From the NCBI GenBank assembly GCA_017941735.1, contig JAGAVW010000018.1, positions 1 through 54,686 of the forward strand: 54,686 nucleotides of DNA, written 5' to 3'. The stretch comes from Solobacterium sp. (lineage in GTDB: Bacteria; Bacillota_I; Bacilli_A; Erysipelotrichales; Erysipelotrichaceae). A program made the translations under genes and the position numbers. This document shows, piece after piece, positions 1-8,640 of this stretch (position 1 is its first letter; each line of letters begins with the position of its first letter). The notes under the pieces are model-generated. The model searched no databases. It saw nothing but the letters and a program-made list of their open reading frames with translations, and was not told where the DNA came from.

Positions 1-146
1 AACCCATAGCCTCAACCTCACTTAAGTAGACTGGCCACATACAATATTAGAGTAAACAATGGTTTCTACTTAATCCTATCAAAGGTTAGAAAGGAAGAGA
101 TAATTATGTGCTGACAAGGTATGTAATTATCATACAAGGTATTCTT

Positions 147-539
147 ATGTGTATATTCTGTTCGATTATTAATCATGAAATCCCAAGTCGTGTCATTTAT
201 GAAGATGAAAATGTCTTATCGATTTTAGACATTAATCCTTTGTCTAAAGGTCATACCCTCGTCATGCCTAAAAAACATGTCACAGATATCTTAGATACCG
301 ATCAAGAAACATTAGATCAAGTCATGCATGTGACACAAAAATTAGCAGTTGAAATCATGAAGAAGACAAATGCGGATGGATGTAATATTGTCTCTAACTG
401 TAAAGAAGCTGCCGGCCAATCAGTAGATCACCTACACTTCCATATTATCCCTCGTTACACTGGAGATACCGCGATTTCCTTCCATCCTCTTACCGAAACA
501 CCTGATTTAGAGGAAATTGAAAAACTACTAAAAGACTAG
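147..539 (+). CDS. hinT: HIT family nucleotide-binding hydrolase (HinT-like)
   Basis: This is a small cytosolic histidine-triad protein that hydrolyses purine nucleoside phosphoramidates or related AMP conjugates. The signature HLHFHIIP, with its three alternating histidines, lies near the C-terminus, and the N-terminal MCIFC cysteine pair is typical of HinT proteins that bind zinc. The length of 130 residues is normal. I chose the ATG at 147 because the family starts at MCIFC and an AAGGT ribosome site lies six bases upstream. A GTG at 108 would add 13 residues and also has a strong upstream purine tract (AAGGAAGAG at 91-99). The gene converges with gatD, and the two stop codons overlap inside a shared terminator stem. 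Confidence 0.9.
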   Translation: MCIFCSIINHEIPSRVIYEDENVLSILDINPLSKGHTLVMPKKHVTDILDTDQETLDQVMHVTQKLAVEIMKKTNADGCNIVSNCKEAAGQSVDHLHFHIIPRYTGDTAISFHPLTETPDLEEIEKLLKD

Positions 540-557
540 GCAACGCCTAGTCTTTTT
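530..557. terminator. Bidirectional terminator shared by hinT and gatD
   Basis: A 12-bp perfect stem (AAAAGACTAGGC, loop AAC, then its complement) is flanked by A and T runs, so it can work in both directions. The TAG stops of hinT (537-539) and gatD (536-538 on the minus strand) both lie within the first arm. Confidence 0.85.
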
Positions 558-1276
558 AACATAATTTGTTGTGCTTGTTGTTCTAATGAATCATCGAGTG
601 GTTCTAACTTGTTTCCTTGTAGTTGCCCTTTTTTATTGAGGGCACGGGTCAAGATACAATCAGCAATTCTTGGGTTTTTTGGTAAGAGTGGCCCATGCAT
701 ATAGGTCGCAATGACACAATCATCCACAAAACCTTCTGTTCCATCTCCATAGGTATTCCCATGTCCTTTTAAGACTTTTCCTAGTGGTGTGGCTACATTT
801 TTGGTTTGACCTCCATGGTTTTCAAAACCAACTGCTTTGAAGGTCTCTCCATCAATGGTTGCTTCAATAGCGATATTGCCAATACAACGATGGTCTCGAT
901 CACTACTTTCTGTATAGTAATCATAGATTCCTAACCCTTCGACGCGATTCCCATCTTGGTCTAGATAATACTTACCAAATAATTGATAACCACCACAGAT
1001 TAATAAGGCTGCCGTTTTCTTAGCCAATGCCTCTTGAATCGCTTCTTTTCGTGCCAATAAATCTTCATAGATGAGGTTTTGTTCGTGGTCTGCTCCACCT
1101 CCTAAGAATAGTAAGTCATAAGAGGCAATGTCTTTTTCTTCATTGATTGTACAGGTATCCACAAAACAATGAATGCCACGCTTTTCTGCTCTTGTCTTAA
1201 GCACCATGATATTCCCTTTATCTCCATAAAGGTCCATCAAATCATGGTATAACCATAAAATCCGTATCTCCATCAT
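536..1276 (-). CDS. gatD: Lipid II isoglutaminyl synthase, glutaminase subunit GatD
   Basis: GatD is a class I glutamine amidotransferase that supplies ammonia to MurT, which amidates the alpha-carboxyl of D-Glu in lipid II at the inner face of the membrane. The nucleophile elbow LLICGGYQ places the catalytic Cys at residue 94, and the catalytic His is in TYMHGP at residue 194. The 246-residue length is normal. The gene overlaps murT by an ATGA, which means translational coupling. The start may be the ATG at 1276 or the next codon at 1273, which is better spaced from a GGTG. It is the last gene of a five-gene operon and ends in the terminator at 530-557. Confidence 0.95.
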   Translation of the reverse strand: MMEIRILWLYHDLMDLYGDKGNIMVLKTRAEKRGIHCFVDTCTINEEKDIASYDLLFLGGGADHEQNLIYEDLLARKEAIQEALAKKTAALLICGGYQLFGKYYLDQDGNRVEGLGIYDYYTESSDRDHRCIGNIAIEATIDGETFKAVGFENHGGQTKNVATPLGKVLKGHGNTYGDGTEGFVDDCVIATYMHGPLLPKNPRIADCILTRALNKKGQLQGNKLEPLDDSLEQQAQQIMLKRLGVA

Positions 1277-2580
1277 TTCACCAGCTTTCTAAGAATCGCT
1301 CTTGTGGAATGGAGAGCGGTATATGTCGCTAAAACATAACTACGTAGATTTGCCTGATCCAAATAAGCACATGCTTCCTTCGCATCTTCTATGACCTTTA
1401 CACAATCTTCTAAGCCTTCATATTTTAAGCGAAGTGCCATATCATAGGCACGATGTCCACTACAAACAATCGTTTTGATAAAAGGTTGTTTTAAACGTTC
1501 AAAATGCGCATCCCAAATCCAGGAAACATCATGCCCATCTTGATCAAAGTCATTGAGTAAGATACAAAGATTGCATTCTTCTTCCTCTTTCACAATGCGC
1601 TTCATCACTTCATTCGCACCGGTTGGATTTTTAATGAGATTAATCGTACATAATTTATTTAATTGGAAATCTTCATCGCGCCCTTCATTTAACTCAAAAT
1701 GTTCAAACACATGATCCCCATGCGCATAATCTAACTGTAAGGATTTTAATACCGCTAATACGCTTGCACAGTTATAAATCGCATAAATCGCATTGATAAA
1801 GGAATGATACGGTTTACCTTCTACAGTAAACATTCCTTTTTCATAATCAATGGATTCCACAAAGACCGCATATTCTTCTTTTCCAAAGCCATCATTTGGA
1901 CATACAAAGCGGCCAATATGAGAATATTGGTAGTAATCATAAACTAAAGGCTTTCCACACACTGGGCAGAATTTCCCTTCGCTTGCTTCATCGGTTGTTT
2001 TTTGGCTGACTTCATTTTCACCAATTGAGAATAAATAGGTGTGCGCTTTTGGCGCATTGGCCTTTAAGCGCAACACATTTGGATCATCCCCATTTAGAAT
2101 TAAGTTACCTTCAAAGTCTTTTGTGACTTCCATAATCTTACGAATGATGGTTTCCATTTCTCCTGCACGATCCAATTGATCACGGAAGAAATTCGTGACC
2201 ACTAAATGCGTCGGATGAAGATTCGCAAATTGGCGATAAAGCGTTAATTCATCAACTTCAATAACAGCCGCATCCGCTTGGACTTCATAGTTCGCATTGG
2301 AATTCGTCGCAAGTAAAGTGGCGATTCCGACATTTAAATTATCGCCTCGATGATTATTGATCACTTTAAGACCTGCATCACGCAGAGATTCTGCGATTAA
2401 GTTACTCGTTGTGGTTTTGCCATTGGTTCCAGTAACAAGAATCACAATCTTCGGCATTTTAAAATGCGAAATGAACTGCTTATCCATCATTAAAGCAAGT
2501 TGGCCAGGCAAAGAGCCTCCACGACCAAACTTCTTTAAGACTTTATGACTAAGTTGTGCAATCGTTAATTCGAGATTCAT
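1273..2580 (-). CDS. murT: Lipid II isoglutaminyl synthase, Mur ligase subunit MurT
   Basis: MurT is a Mur-ligase-like ATPase that works with GatD to amidate D-glutamate of lipid II. The P-loop GTNGKTTT is at residues 51-58 and a DUF1727-type C-terminal domain follows. The inserted zinc ribbon is visible at residues 205-230, but its ligands read C205, C208, C227 and D230, so the last one is Asp where the family normally has Cys. The start overlaps the yhaM stop as ATGA and has no ribosome site of its own, so it probably depends on translation of yhaM. The 435-residue length is typical. Confidence 0.95.
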   Translation of the reverse strand: MNLELTIAQLSHKVLKKFGRGGSLPGQLALMMDKQFISHFKMPKIVILVTGTNGKTTTSNLIAESLRDAGLKVINNHRGDNLNVGIATLLATNSNANYEVQADAAVIEVDELTLYRQFANLHPTHLVVTNFFRDQLDRAGEMETIIRKIMEVTKDFEGNLILNGDDPNVLRLKANAPKAHTYLFSIGENEVSQKTTDEASEGKFCPVCGKPLVYDYYQYSHIGRFVCPNDGFGKEEYAVFVESIDYEKGMFTVEGKPYHSFINAIYAIYNCASVLAVLKSLQLDYAHGDHVFEHFELNEGRDEDFQLNKLCTINLIKNPTGANEVMKRIVKEEEECNLCILLNDFDQDGHDVSWIWDAHFERLKQPFIKTIVCSGHRAYDMALRLKYEGLEDCVKVIEDAKEACAYLDQANLRSYVLATYTALHSTRAILRKLVK

Positions 2581-3512
2581 AATTTTGGTTTATAAAACTG
2601 CCTTCCATCTAACGCAAACATTTTTTGTGTCCATTCCCCCTCCGATAATGTGGAGAGTGCTTGGGTTAAGGTATTCATTCGCGCATCTAAGTTATCAATT
2701 AAATTTAAGACTTCTGCTTCCATCGTTAATGGCATCACAGGGGAACCAAATTCAAGTTTGCCATGGTGTGATAAAACAAGATGGCGAAGCAATAATGCTT
2801 CTTCACTTTTTGAAACATGCAATTCTTCTGCGCATTCCATGACCCATCCATGGCAAATGGAGATATGCCCTGTTAAGCGACCTTCATCGCTATACTCTCC
2901 CGGCATCAATCCACCTAACTCAACCGTTTTTCCCATGTCATGAATCAAGACCCCAGACAATAATAAGTCACGATTTAAAGCAGGATAAAGCTTAATAATC
3001 TCTTCTGCAGTCGCAGCCATACCTAAGGTATGCTCAGCCAATCCCCCAACATAAGAATGGTGGATACGCGAAGCTGCAGGATAAGCAAAGAAAGAATCCC
3101 CAACCTTATCAAACATTTTTTCAACCAAATTACGTAGGGTTGTATTTTGGATTGAGTCGACTTTTTCTTTTAACTTTGCGCGTAATTCTTCTTCGGAATA
3201 ACGCGAAGAAATCATAAACTCAGACATATCAATACTCTTTTGATCAAGGGCTTCTAAATGATTGCAGCGAAGTTGTAAAGCATGGTTATATAGCAACACT
3301 TCAAAGTTCACTTCGACAACATTACCCGCAATTGCCACCGCTTCATCTTCTGGTTTTGCATCCCAAAGTTTTCCATCAATGGAACCCGAACTATCTTGAA
3401 ATACCAAGTTTAGATAAGGCGCTCCTTTTTGGGTCACTCCCTTATTACAACTCTTAATCAATAATGGTTGTGTATAACGGTCTTTTTCTTGAAAATCTTT
3501 AATCTTTGTCAT
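2577..3512 (-). CDS. yhaM: 3'-5' exoribonuclease YhaM family
   Basis: This Bacillota exonuclease degrades single-stranded RNA and DNA from the 3' end. An N-terminal OB-fold (about residues 10-90) precedes an HD domain with HH at IHHSYVGG, a conserved AEHT and the metal-binding LIHDMGK. The length of 311 residues matches B. subtilis YhaM. I chose the ATG at 3512 because a GGAG lies seven bases upstream; a TTG at 3533 would add seven residues. It overlaps the end of the glycosyltransferase-RecX gene by 14 bases and the start of murT by four. Confidence 0.92.
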   Translation of the reverse strand: MTKIKDFQEKDRYTQPLLIKSCNKGVTQKGAPYLNLVFQDSSGSIDGKLWDAKPEDEAVAIAGNVVEVNFEVLLYNHALQLRCNHLEALDQKSIDMSEFMISSRYSEEELRAKLKEKVDSIQNTTLRNLVEKMFDKVGDSFFAYPAASRIHHSYVGGLAEHTLGMAATAEEIIKLYPALNRDLLLSGVLIHDMGKTVELGGLMPGEYSDEGRLTGHISICHGWVMECAEELHVSKSEEALLLRHLVLSHHGKLEFGSPVMPLTMEAEVLNLIDNLDARMNTLTQALSTLSEGEWTQKMFALDGRQFYKPKL

Positions 3513-5484
3513 TGGATAACTCCATTTCTTCAATTACAGCTTGAATTGCTTCGGTTGGATATCCCTTCCGATAACAATATTGGAAAATTGCTTGTTTTAA
3601 CTGTTGGCCACTATATTTTCTATCATAACGCTTCTTTGCTTTGATTGCACATTTCTCTAAAGAAGCCCCTTCGTTTGCTTCTACTTCTTCAAAGCTAAGC
3701 TCATCTAAGACTCCTTTTACGGCTTCACTATGAAACCCGCGTTGGATACATTTTTGATAGAGTTTTTGGGTGGTTGAACGAACGGATTCTTGGTGAATCT
3801 TGTTTAGACTAGAACTTGCGTATTGACGAAGAATTTCTTCTTCTAGCCCATATTCCGGCATCACTTCTTCAATCGTCTCTTCCGCAATGCCTTTTTTCTT
3901 CAAAACGCTACGCACATGATTTGGTCCATAGGCACTTTCTTTTAGTTGGTTTAAAGTATGCTTCGCATAACTTAAATCATCCAAATAGCCTTTGCTTTCT
4001 AAATCTTCGAGAATCTCTTGGATACTTGTCTCACTACAATAGGTATGCGATTGTAACCAGTCTTCCATTTCCTTTTTACTACGATCTTTAATCGCAATTT
4101 TACGTAAGCAGCCTTCATAAGCACGGCTTTTTTCTTGTAGGGCTTGTAGGTGGTCTACTTTTTGTTTGGAAAGGCGCACACCCTTTTTTAAACCCAATTG
4201 ATAATACGCATCCATGCCTAACTTAATTTTTATTTCTTCACCCATTTCTTGGCTTAGCGATAAATGCACTTGGTTTTTATGGGTCTTAATATCTTTTAGT
4301 TCATAGTAGTGATGATACGCTTCAATTGCCTTTTCATATAAGTGATAAACACGACTGCCAAATACATCACTACGATATGGACTTGCAAGTTGCACGCAAT
4401 GCTCGCGATACGCATGTGGAATAGACGTAGCAAAGGCTTTTAGTTTTTCAGCCAAGTCTTTGGCATCTTCAAAATACCAACCGGTTTTTCCTTCCACAAT
4501 TAAATCTTTTAATACTTCATCTTTACGCGCAAATAAGGGAATGCCGCTTGCTAAAGCTTCAATAAATGTCATCCCTTGTGTCTCTGATAAAGACGCGGAT
4601 ATAAATGCATCGGATGCACGATAATAGTCTGGTACTTCTTCGGAAGGTTTGGGACCCGCAAAATAGATACAATCCTCCAGTTGATTCTCTTTGGCATAAT
4701 CCTGCAGATTTTCTAAATCTGGTCCCCCACCAACAATCAACAATTTACAAGGAATCCCTTTTTCTTTGGCTAAACCAAAGCCATCAATGACTAAATCAAG
4801 GGACTTTTCACTCGCAATACGCCCCACATAGATAATCAGTTTTTCCCCTTCTTGTATATGATAGGTATCACGAATCGTTTTCGTTTTTGCTTGGTCTTCT
4901 TTCATAGGGTCAAAGCGATCTAACATTAAACCAGTTGGAATCACTTCTATATCAGCGCGTATATGATAACGTTCTAATAGCTCTTTTGTTTTTTGACTTG
5001 GCGCAATGACCGCAAGCGAAGAATTCCCATATAACTTCGAAAGATTCGCAATGGCTTTTTTCGCATAATCATCCACAATATCCATATGAATCGGATTGAC
5101 ATAATGCGTGTAATCTTCATAAGTCGTATGATAAGTACTCACAAGTGGAATACCAAGTGTTTTTGCACAGATGCGCGCAAAAATCCCAACACCAAATTCG
5201 GTTTGAGCATGAATGATATCTAATTTGAGCTTACGTACTTTATTCTCCGCATTGATATGAAACGGCGAAGTTAAGACATACCCATAAAGTCCTTTTAATT
5301 CAATTCCAGACAAACGTAATACACGATGGCTTTCATCCCATTCCGAAAAGCCAATGCCTTTTCTTGTGGTAACAACATAGGCTTCATGTCCTAGTTTTTC
5401 TAAGGCCTCTTTTAAAATATAGGTACTATTCGCCACCCCATTAATTTCAGGTGGATACGTATCTGTAAATAACCCAATTCTCAT
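3499..5484 (-). CDS. Glycosyltransferase (GT4) fused to a full-length RecX domain
   Basis: The 661-residue product joins two proteins normally encoded separately. Residues 1 to about 390 are a GT4 glycosyltransferase of the diacylglycerol glucosyltransferase type: MRIGLFTDTYPPEINGV at the start, the H-containing TYHTTYEDY, the YVGRIASEKSLD phosphate loop and the EX7E motif at residues 301-309. From about residue 405 to the end (bases 3499-4270) is a RecX-like region of about 255 residues, near the size of B. subtilis RecX, with DRSKKEMEDWL, GYLDDLSYAKH and further helical repeats. RecX modulates RecA filaments. The start at 5484 overlaps the upstream stop as ATGA. No convincing internal ribosome site is seen near the junction (weak candidates only at internal Met codons). 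The N-terminal half probably makes a glycolipid, given its flippase-like neighbour. Confidence 0.88.
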   Translation of the reverse strand: MRIGLFTDTYPPEINGVANSTYILKEALEKLGHEAYVVTTRKGIGFSEWDESHRVLRLSGIELKGLYGYVLTSPFHINAENKVRKLKLDIIHAQTEFGVGIFARICAKTLGIPLVSTYHTTYEDYTHYVNPIHMDIVDDYAKKAIANLSKLYGNSSLAVIAPSQKTKELLERYHIRADIEVIPTGLMLDRFDPMKEDQAKTKTIRDTYHIQEGEKLIIYVGRIASEKSLDLVIDGFGLAKEKGIPCKLLIVGGGPDLENLQDYAKENQLEDCIYFAGPKPSEEVPDYYRASDAFISASLSETQGMTFIEALASGIPLFARKDEVLKDLIVEGKTGWYFEDAKDLAEKLKAFATSIPHAYREHCVQLASPYRSDVFGSRVYHLYEKAIEAYHHYYELKDIKTHKNQVHLSLSQEMGEEIKIKLGMDAYYQLGLKKGVRLSKQKVDHLQALQEKSRAYEGCLRKIAIKDRSKKEMEDWLQSHTYCSETSIQEILEDLESKGYLDDLSYAKHTLNQLKESAYGPNHVRSVLKKKGIAEETIEEVMPEYGLEEEILRQYASSSLNKIHQESVRSTTQKLYQKCIQRGFHSEAVKGVLDELSFEEVEANEGASLEKCAIKAKKRYDRKYSGQQLKQAIFQYCYRKGYPTEAIQAVIEEMELSNDKD

Positions 5485-6527
5485 CTTATTTCTACGACTT
5501 CCTCTTTTTGAAGCTTTGCGTACAGGGACACAAGTCCGCTGATTATTAACATTATATAATAAGTTAAGAATCTCCATACAATCATTATGGAACTTGCTTG
5601 AGGTGCTGAGAAAATCGTGGAAAACATCAACACAAAGGTTGCCTCTGTTCCTCCACTACTACCAGGCATCGGTAAAAACGCATTGATAACAGTCACAAAT
5701 GAAGTTAAAGCAATAATATCGAGTAATTGCTTACTAGTAACAGGTATATGCAATGCTTTTGCACAAAAGAACGGAATGGAATAATAAAGGAGTAAACGTA
5801 CGCCATTTGTAAATAGTAACATCATAATTAAGGTAGGATGTTTTCGTAAGTTATTTGCTTCTTTCGCAAAAGTATCCACTTGCTTTTCTAAGTTTTTGCG
5901 CGTTTCTTCTGGATTACGAATCAGCTTTAATTTCGCGCCTAATCCCACACCTTTTGTGGTTAACCAATGATAAAACTTAGGAAAGCGAACAAGTGCCCAT
6001 AAGCCCAAAATCACCATGGCGTTTACGATAAAGCCAAAGATAACAAAAATGAAATATTGTGAATAGTTTTGATAAAACATCCCAAACCGTAAGAATATTA
6101 ATAACAAGACCATCGATACCATGGTGATTTGATAGGTCATGAAATCGCTCCACAAAATCGAGGCCCCACTTGCGAGTGGAATCCCCTGTTTTTTAAACAA
6201 GTAGGCTTGTACAAATTGGCCACCACTTTCACTTGGCGTAATCATATTAAAAAAGCCACCAACAAATGAATTGATAATCCCCTGGGATAAGCGATAGTTT
6301 GGGTGGTTCATTCTTGCTAATCGCATTAAGTTGTAGCCAATGATGATTCGAATCAAGATCATCATACCGACAATGAGAATCATATAGAGCGGGTTGGCAT
6401 TTTTGAGAATCGGTATAATCGCGATTGCGTGATTCTTGAAAACAATCCATACAACAATTCCAGATAAAACAAGAATTATGCAAAGATTGATTAAATATTG
6501 TCGTAGAGAATGTTTTTGTTCTGACAT
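5481..6527 (-). CDS. Lysylphosphatidylglycerol synthase-TM/UPF0104 family membrane protein
   Basis: This 348-residue integral membrane protein has about eight hydrophobic segments and the family signature regions FFNMITPSESGGQ and LPMPGSSGGTE. The family is related to the flippase half of MprF and to YbhN/AglD. Its position directly before a glycolipid-type glycosyltransferase suggests transport or presentation of a (glyco)lipid; that role is inferred. It is the first gene of the operon. The ATG lies only eight bases after a TATAAT box, with no ribosome site, so the transcript is probably leaderless or nearly so. Confidence 0.85.
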   Translation of the reverse strand: MSEQKHSLRQYLINLCIILVLSGIVVWIVFKNHAIAIIPILKNANPLYMILIVGMMILIRIIIGYNLMRLARMNHPNYRLSQGIINSFVGGFFNMITPSESGGQFVQAYLFKKQGIPLASGASILWSDFMTYQITMVSMVLLLIFLRFGMFYQNYSQYFIFVIFGFIVNAMVILGLWALVRFPKFYHWLTTKGVGLGAKLKLIRNPEETRKNLEKQVDTFAKEANNLRKHPTLIMMLLFTNGVRLLLYYSIPFFCAKALHIPVTSKQLLDIIALTSFVTVINAFLPMPGSSGGTEATFVLMFSTIFSAPQASSIMIVWRFLTYYIMLIISGLVSLYAKLQKEEVVEIR

Positions 6528-6535
6528 ACGAAACT

Positions 6536-6564
6536 ATTATACTATTGCCCTTAGACACAAACAA
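6536..6564 (-). promoter_or_regulatory. Promoter of the flippase-GT/RecX-yhaM-murT-gatD operon
   Basis: On the minus strand a TATAAT (6536-6541) follows TTGTTT by 17 bases (6559-6564). The ATG begins eight bases after the -10 box, which predicts a transcript starting at or within a couple of bases of the start codon. Confidence 0.65.
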
Positions 6565-6607
6565 ATTGATATTCTTTAAGATTTCATACTGTTTTTCAAC
6601 TTAAGTT

Positions 6608-6617
6608 TTGATATACT
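6608..6617 (+). promoter_or_regulatory. Extended -10 promoter of the DUF1846 gene
   Basis: TATACT at 6612-6617 is preceded by TG plus one base, the extended -10 form; no good -35 box is seen. The GGAG ribosome site at 6625-6628 follows closely, so the leader is short. Confidence 0.55.
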
Positions 6618-6637
6618 AGTCCCGTGGAGAAAACAAT

Positions 6638-8125
6638 ATGAAGCCAATTGCATTTGATTCAGACAAGTATTTAGCCCTACAACGAGACAAAATCTTAAAC
6701 CGCATTCAGTTATTTAAAGGAAAACTGTATATGGAATTTGGAGGGAAAATCTTTGAAGACTTCCATGCCGCACGTGTCCTACCTGGCTATGAGCCAAACA
6801 ATAAGATTCGTTTATTACTTGAACTGAAAGATGATGTGGAAATGGTCATCTGTATCAATGCAAACAACATTGAGCACTCCAAAGTGCGCAGTGATTTAGG
6901 TATCAGCTATGATAATGAAGTATTGCGCATGATTGATGCGTTTAAAGCACTTGACTTATATATCGGTAGTGTCGTCATCACCCAATTTACCAATCAAGAC
7001 CATGCTATAAACTTTATTCGGCAACTCGAACAAAGTGGCATCCGTTGTTATAAACATTATCCTATTTCCGGTTATCCTGCGGATGTAGATTTCATCGTTT
7101 CCGAAGAAGGTCTAGGCTTAAATGATTATATTGAGACTTCACGGAAACTCGTCGTTGTCACTGCCCCAGGGCCTGGTTCTGGAAAGATGGCTACTTGTAT
7201 CTCTCAGTTATACCATGATGAAAAACATGGTATCCATTCTGGATATGCGAAATTTGAAACATTCCCTGTATGGAATCTACCCTTACGTCATCCTGTAAAC
7301 CTCGCTTATGAAGCAGCAACCATCGATTTAAATGATGTCAATATGATTGACCCTTACCATTTAGAGGCTTATGGCAAACAAGCGGTCAACTATAATCGAG
7401 ATGTGGAAATTTTCCCTGTATTAAATCGTATGATCATGCGGATTCAAAATGACTCTCCTTATAAATCCCCTACGGATATGGGTGTCAATATGGTCGGCTT
7501 TAGTATTGTTGATGAAGAAGCAGCCATTCAATCAGCGAACGATGAAATCATTAGACGCTACTATCAAGCGCTTGTTGACTATAAAAATGAGCGTATAGAT
7601 GAAGCAGCAATGAAAAAGATTGAACTGTTGATGAATGAAGCGGGTATTGCTGCAAGTGATCGTAAAGTTACTTTGGTAGCTCGCGAGAAAGCAGAATCTA
7701 CCAGTGCACCCGCAATGGCCATTGAAATGCCGGATGGCACAATTGTCACAGGTAAAACCTCTTCCCTATTTGGGCCTTCGGCAGCTGTTATTATCAATGC
7801 GATAAAATATCTCGCAAATATTGATAAACAAACATTATTAATTGATCCAAAATATGTAACCCCGATTCAAGATCTAAAAGTGAATCGTTTAGGCAATCAT
7901 AATCCACGTCTGCACTCAGACGAATTACTCATCGCTTTAGCGATTACGGCGCAAAACAATGAGAATACAAATTTAGCAATGTCAAAGCTTGAAGAATTGC
8001 GCGGCTTAGAAGCACACTCTACAGTCATCTTGCCACCACAAGATGCGAATGTATTCCGCAAGTTAGGCGTCAATGTGACTTTTGATCCAATCTATCAAGC
8101 AAAGAAGTTATATCATCCAAAATAA
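6638..8125 (+). CDS. DUF1846 (UPF0371) family protein
   Basis: This is a full-length member (495 residues) of the conserved DUF1846 family, widespread in Bacillota and without an established role. The recognisable stretches are the N-terminal region [11 protein letters not shown], the glycine-rich [13 protein letters not shown] at about residue 180, and NRMIMRIQ in the middle. No signal peptide or membrane segment is visible, so it is probably cytosolic. It stands alone between a divergent promoter and a strong terminator. Confidence 0.9.
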   Translation: MKPIAFDSDKYLALQRDKILNRIQLFKGKLYMEFGGKIFEDFHAARVLPGYEPNNKIRLLLELKDDVEMVICINANNIEHSKVRSDLGISYDNEVLRMIDAFKALDLYIGSVVITQFTNQDHAINFIRQLEQSGIRCYKHYPISGYPADVDFIVSEEGLGLNDYIETSRKLVVVTAPGPGSGKMATCISQLYHDEKHGIHSGYAKFETFPVWNLPLRHPVNLAYEAATIDLNDVNMIDPYHLEAYGKQAVNYNRDVEIFPVLNRMIMRIQNDSPYKSPTDMGVNMVGFSIVDEEAAIQSANDEIIRRYYQALVDYKNERIDEAAMKKIELLMNEAGIAASDRKVTLVAREKAESTSAPAMAIEMPDGTIVTGKTSSLFGPSAAVIINAIKYLANIDKQTLLIDPKYVTPIQDLKVNRLGNHNPRLHSDELLIALAITAQNNENTNLAMSKLEELRGLEAHSTVILPPQDANVFRKLGVNVTFDPIYQAKKLYHPK

Positions 8126-8129
8126 ATAA

Positions 8130-8160
8130 AATAACGTGGCTAGGCCACGTTATTATTTTT
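8130..8160. terminator. Terminator after the DUF1846 gene
   Basis: An 11-bp perfect stem (AATAACGTGGC, loop TAG, and its complement) is followed by a T-rich tail on the plus strand. It may also serve the convergent EIIA gene, whose stop is at 8180. Confidence 0.85.
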
Positions 8161-8179
8161 CTAATATATTCTTTTAAGA

Positions 8180-8593
8180 TTATTCTGCTTCTGGAACATA
8201 GCGCATGACTTGGCCTTTACCTGTTTCAACAGCCATGTCAGCTAATGCACTAATGTCTTCCATGAATCCTCTTGATAGGTTGCATTCAACTAACATACCA
8301 AGGTTTGTTCCAGACAATACAACAATGTTGTATTTATCTTTTAACTTCACGGATAGTTCCGAGCTTTGACGGTATGGTTGTCCACCAACCAAGTCACTAA
8401 AGACAAGGATTCCGCCTTCACAATCTTTTAATTCTTCAAATGCTGCTTTTAAATTGTTTTCTAAATCATCTGTACTATCTTCTTGTTTGAAGTCTACCGC
8501 AACATACTTTTCTGGTGTTCCTGCGATGAGTTTTACCGAACTTGTAATGCCTGTTGCGAAGTTGCCGTGTCCTGTTACAACAATTCCAATCAT
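8180..8593 (-). CDS. PTS mannose-family EIIA domain protein
   Basis: The 137-residue product is a single EIIA-Man domain. The N-terminal MIGIVVTGHG carries the His (residue 9) that accepts phosphate from HPr, and FSDLVGGQPY and LSGTNLGML are the typical following motifs. No EIIB, EIIC or EIID genes and no second-domain fusion are nearby, so the protein either serves a distant permease or is a phosphorylation-dependent regulator. An ATTATA -10 complement at 8617-8622 and a GAGGG ribosome site suggest its own transcription. Confidence 0.88.
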   Translation of the reverse strand: MIGIVVTGHGNFATGITSSVKLIAGTPEKYVAVDFKQEDSTDDLENNLKAAFEELKDCEGGILVFSDLVGGQPYRQSSELSVKLKDKYNIVVLSGTNLGMLVECNLSRGFMEDISALADMAVETGKGQVMRYVPEAE

Positions 8594-8616
8594 GTTTTTC
8601 CCTCTTTTCTAGTACT

Positions 8617-8622
8617 ATTATA
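8617..8622 (-). promoter_or_regulatory. -10 box of the EIIA gene
   Basis: A perfect TATAAT on the minus strand lies 23 bases before the ATG. I see no clear -35 box at the usual spacing. Confidence 0.45.
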
Positions 8623-8640
8623 GCGCAAACTTTTTGAAAT

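Noticed and set aside
1..105. Start of the window, considered for an upstream gene or promoter
   Set aside because: No coding frame is supported, and only weak TACAAT-like sequence at 40-45 is seen.
4231..4290. Possible separate start of recX within the GT-RecX gene
   Set aside because: Met codons near the junction lack a ribosome site of normal strength and spacing.
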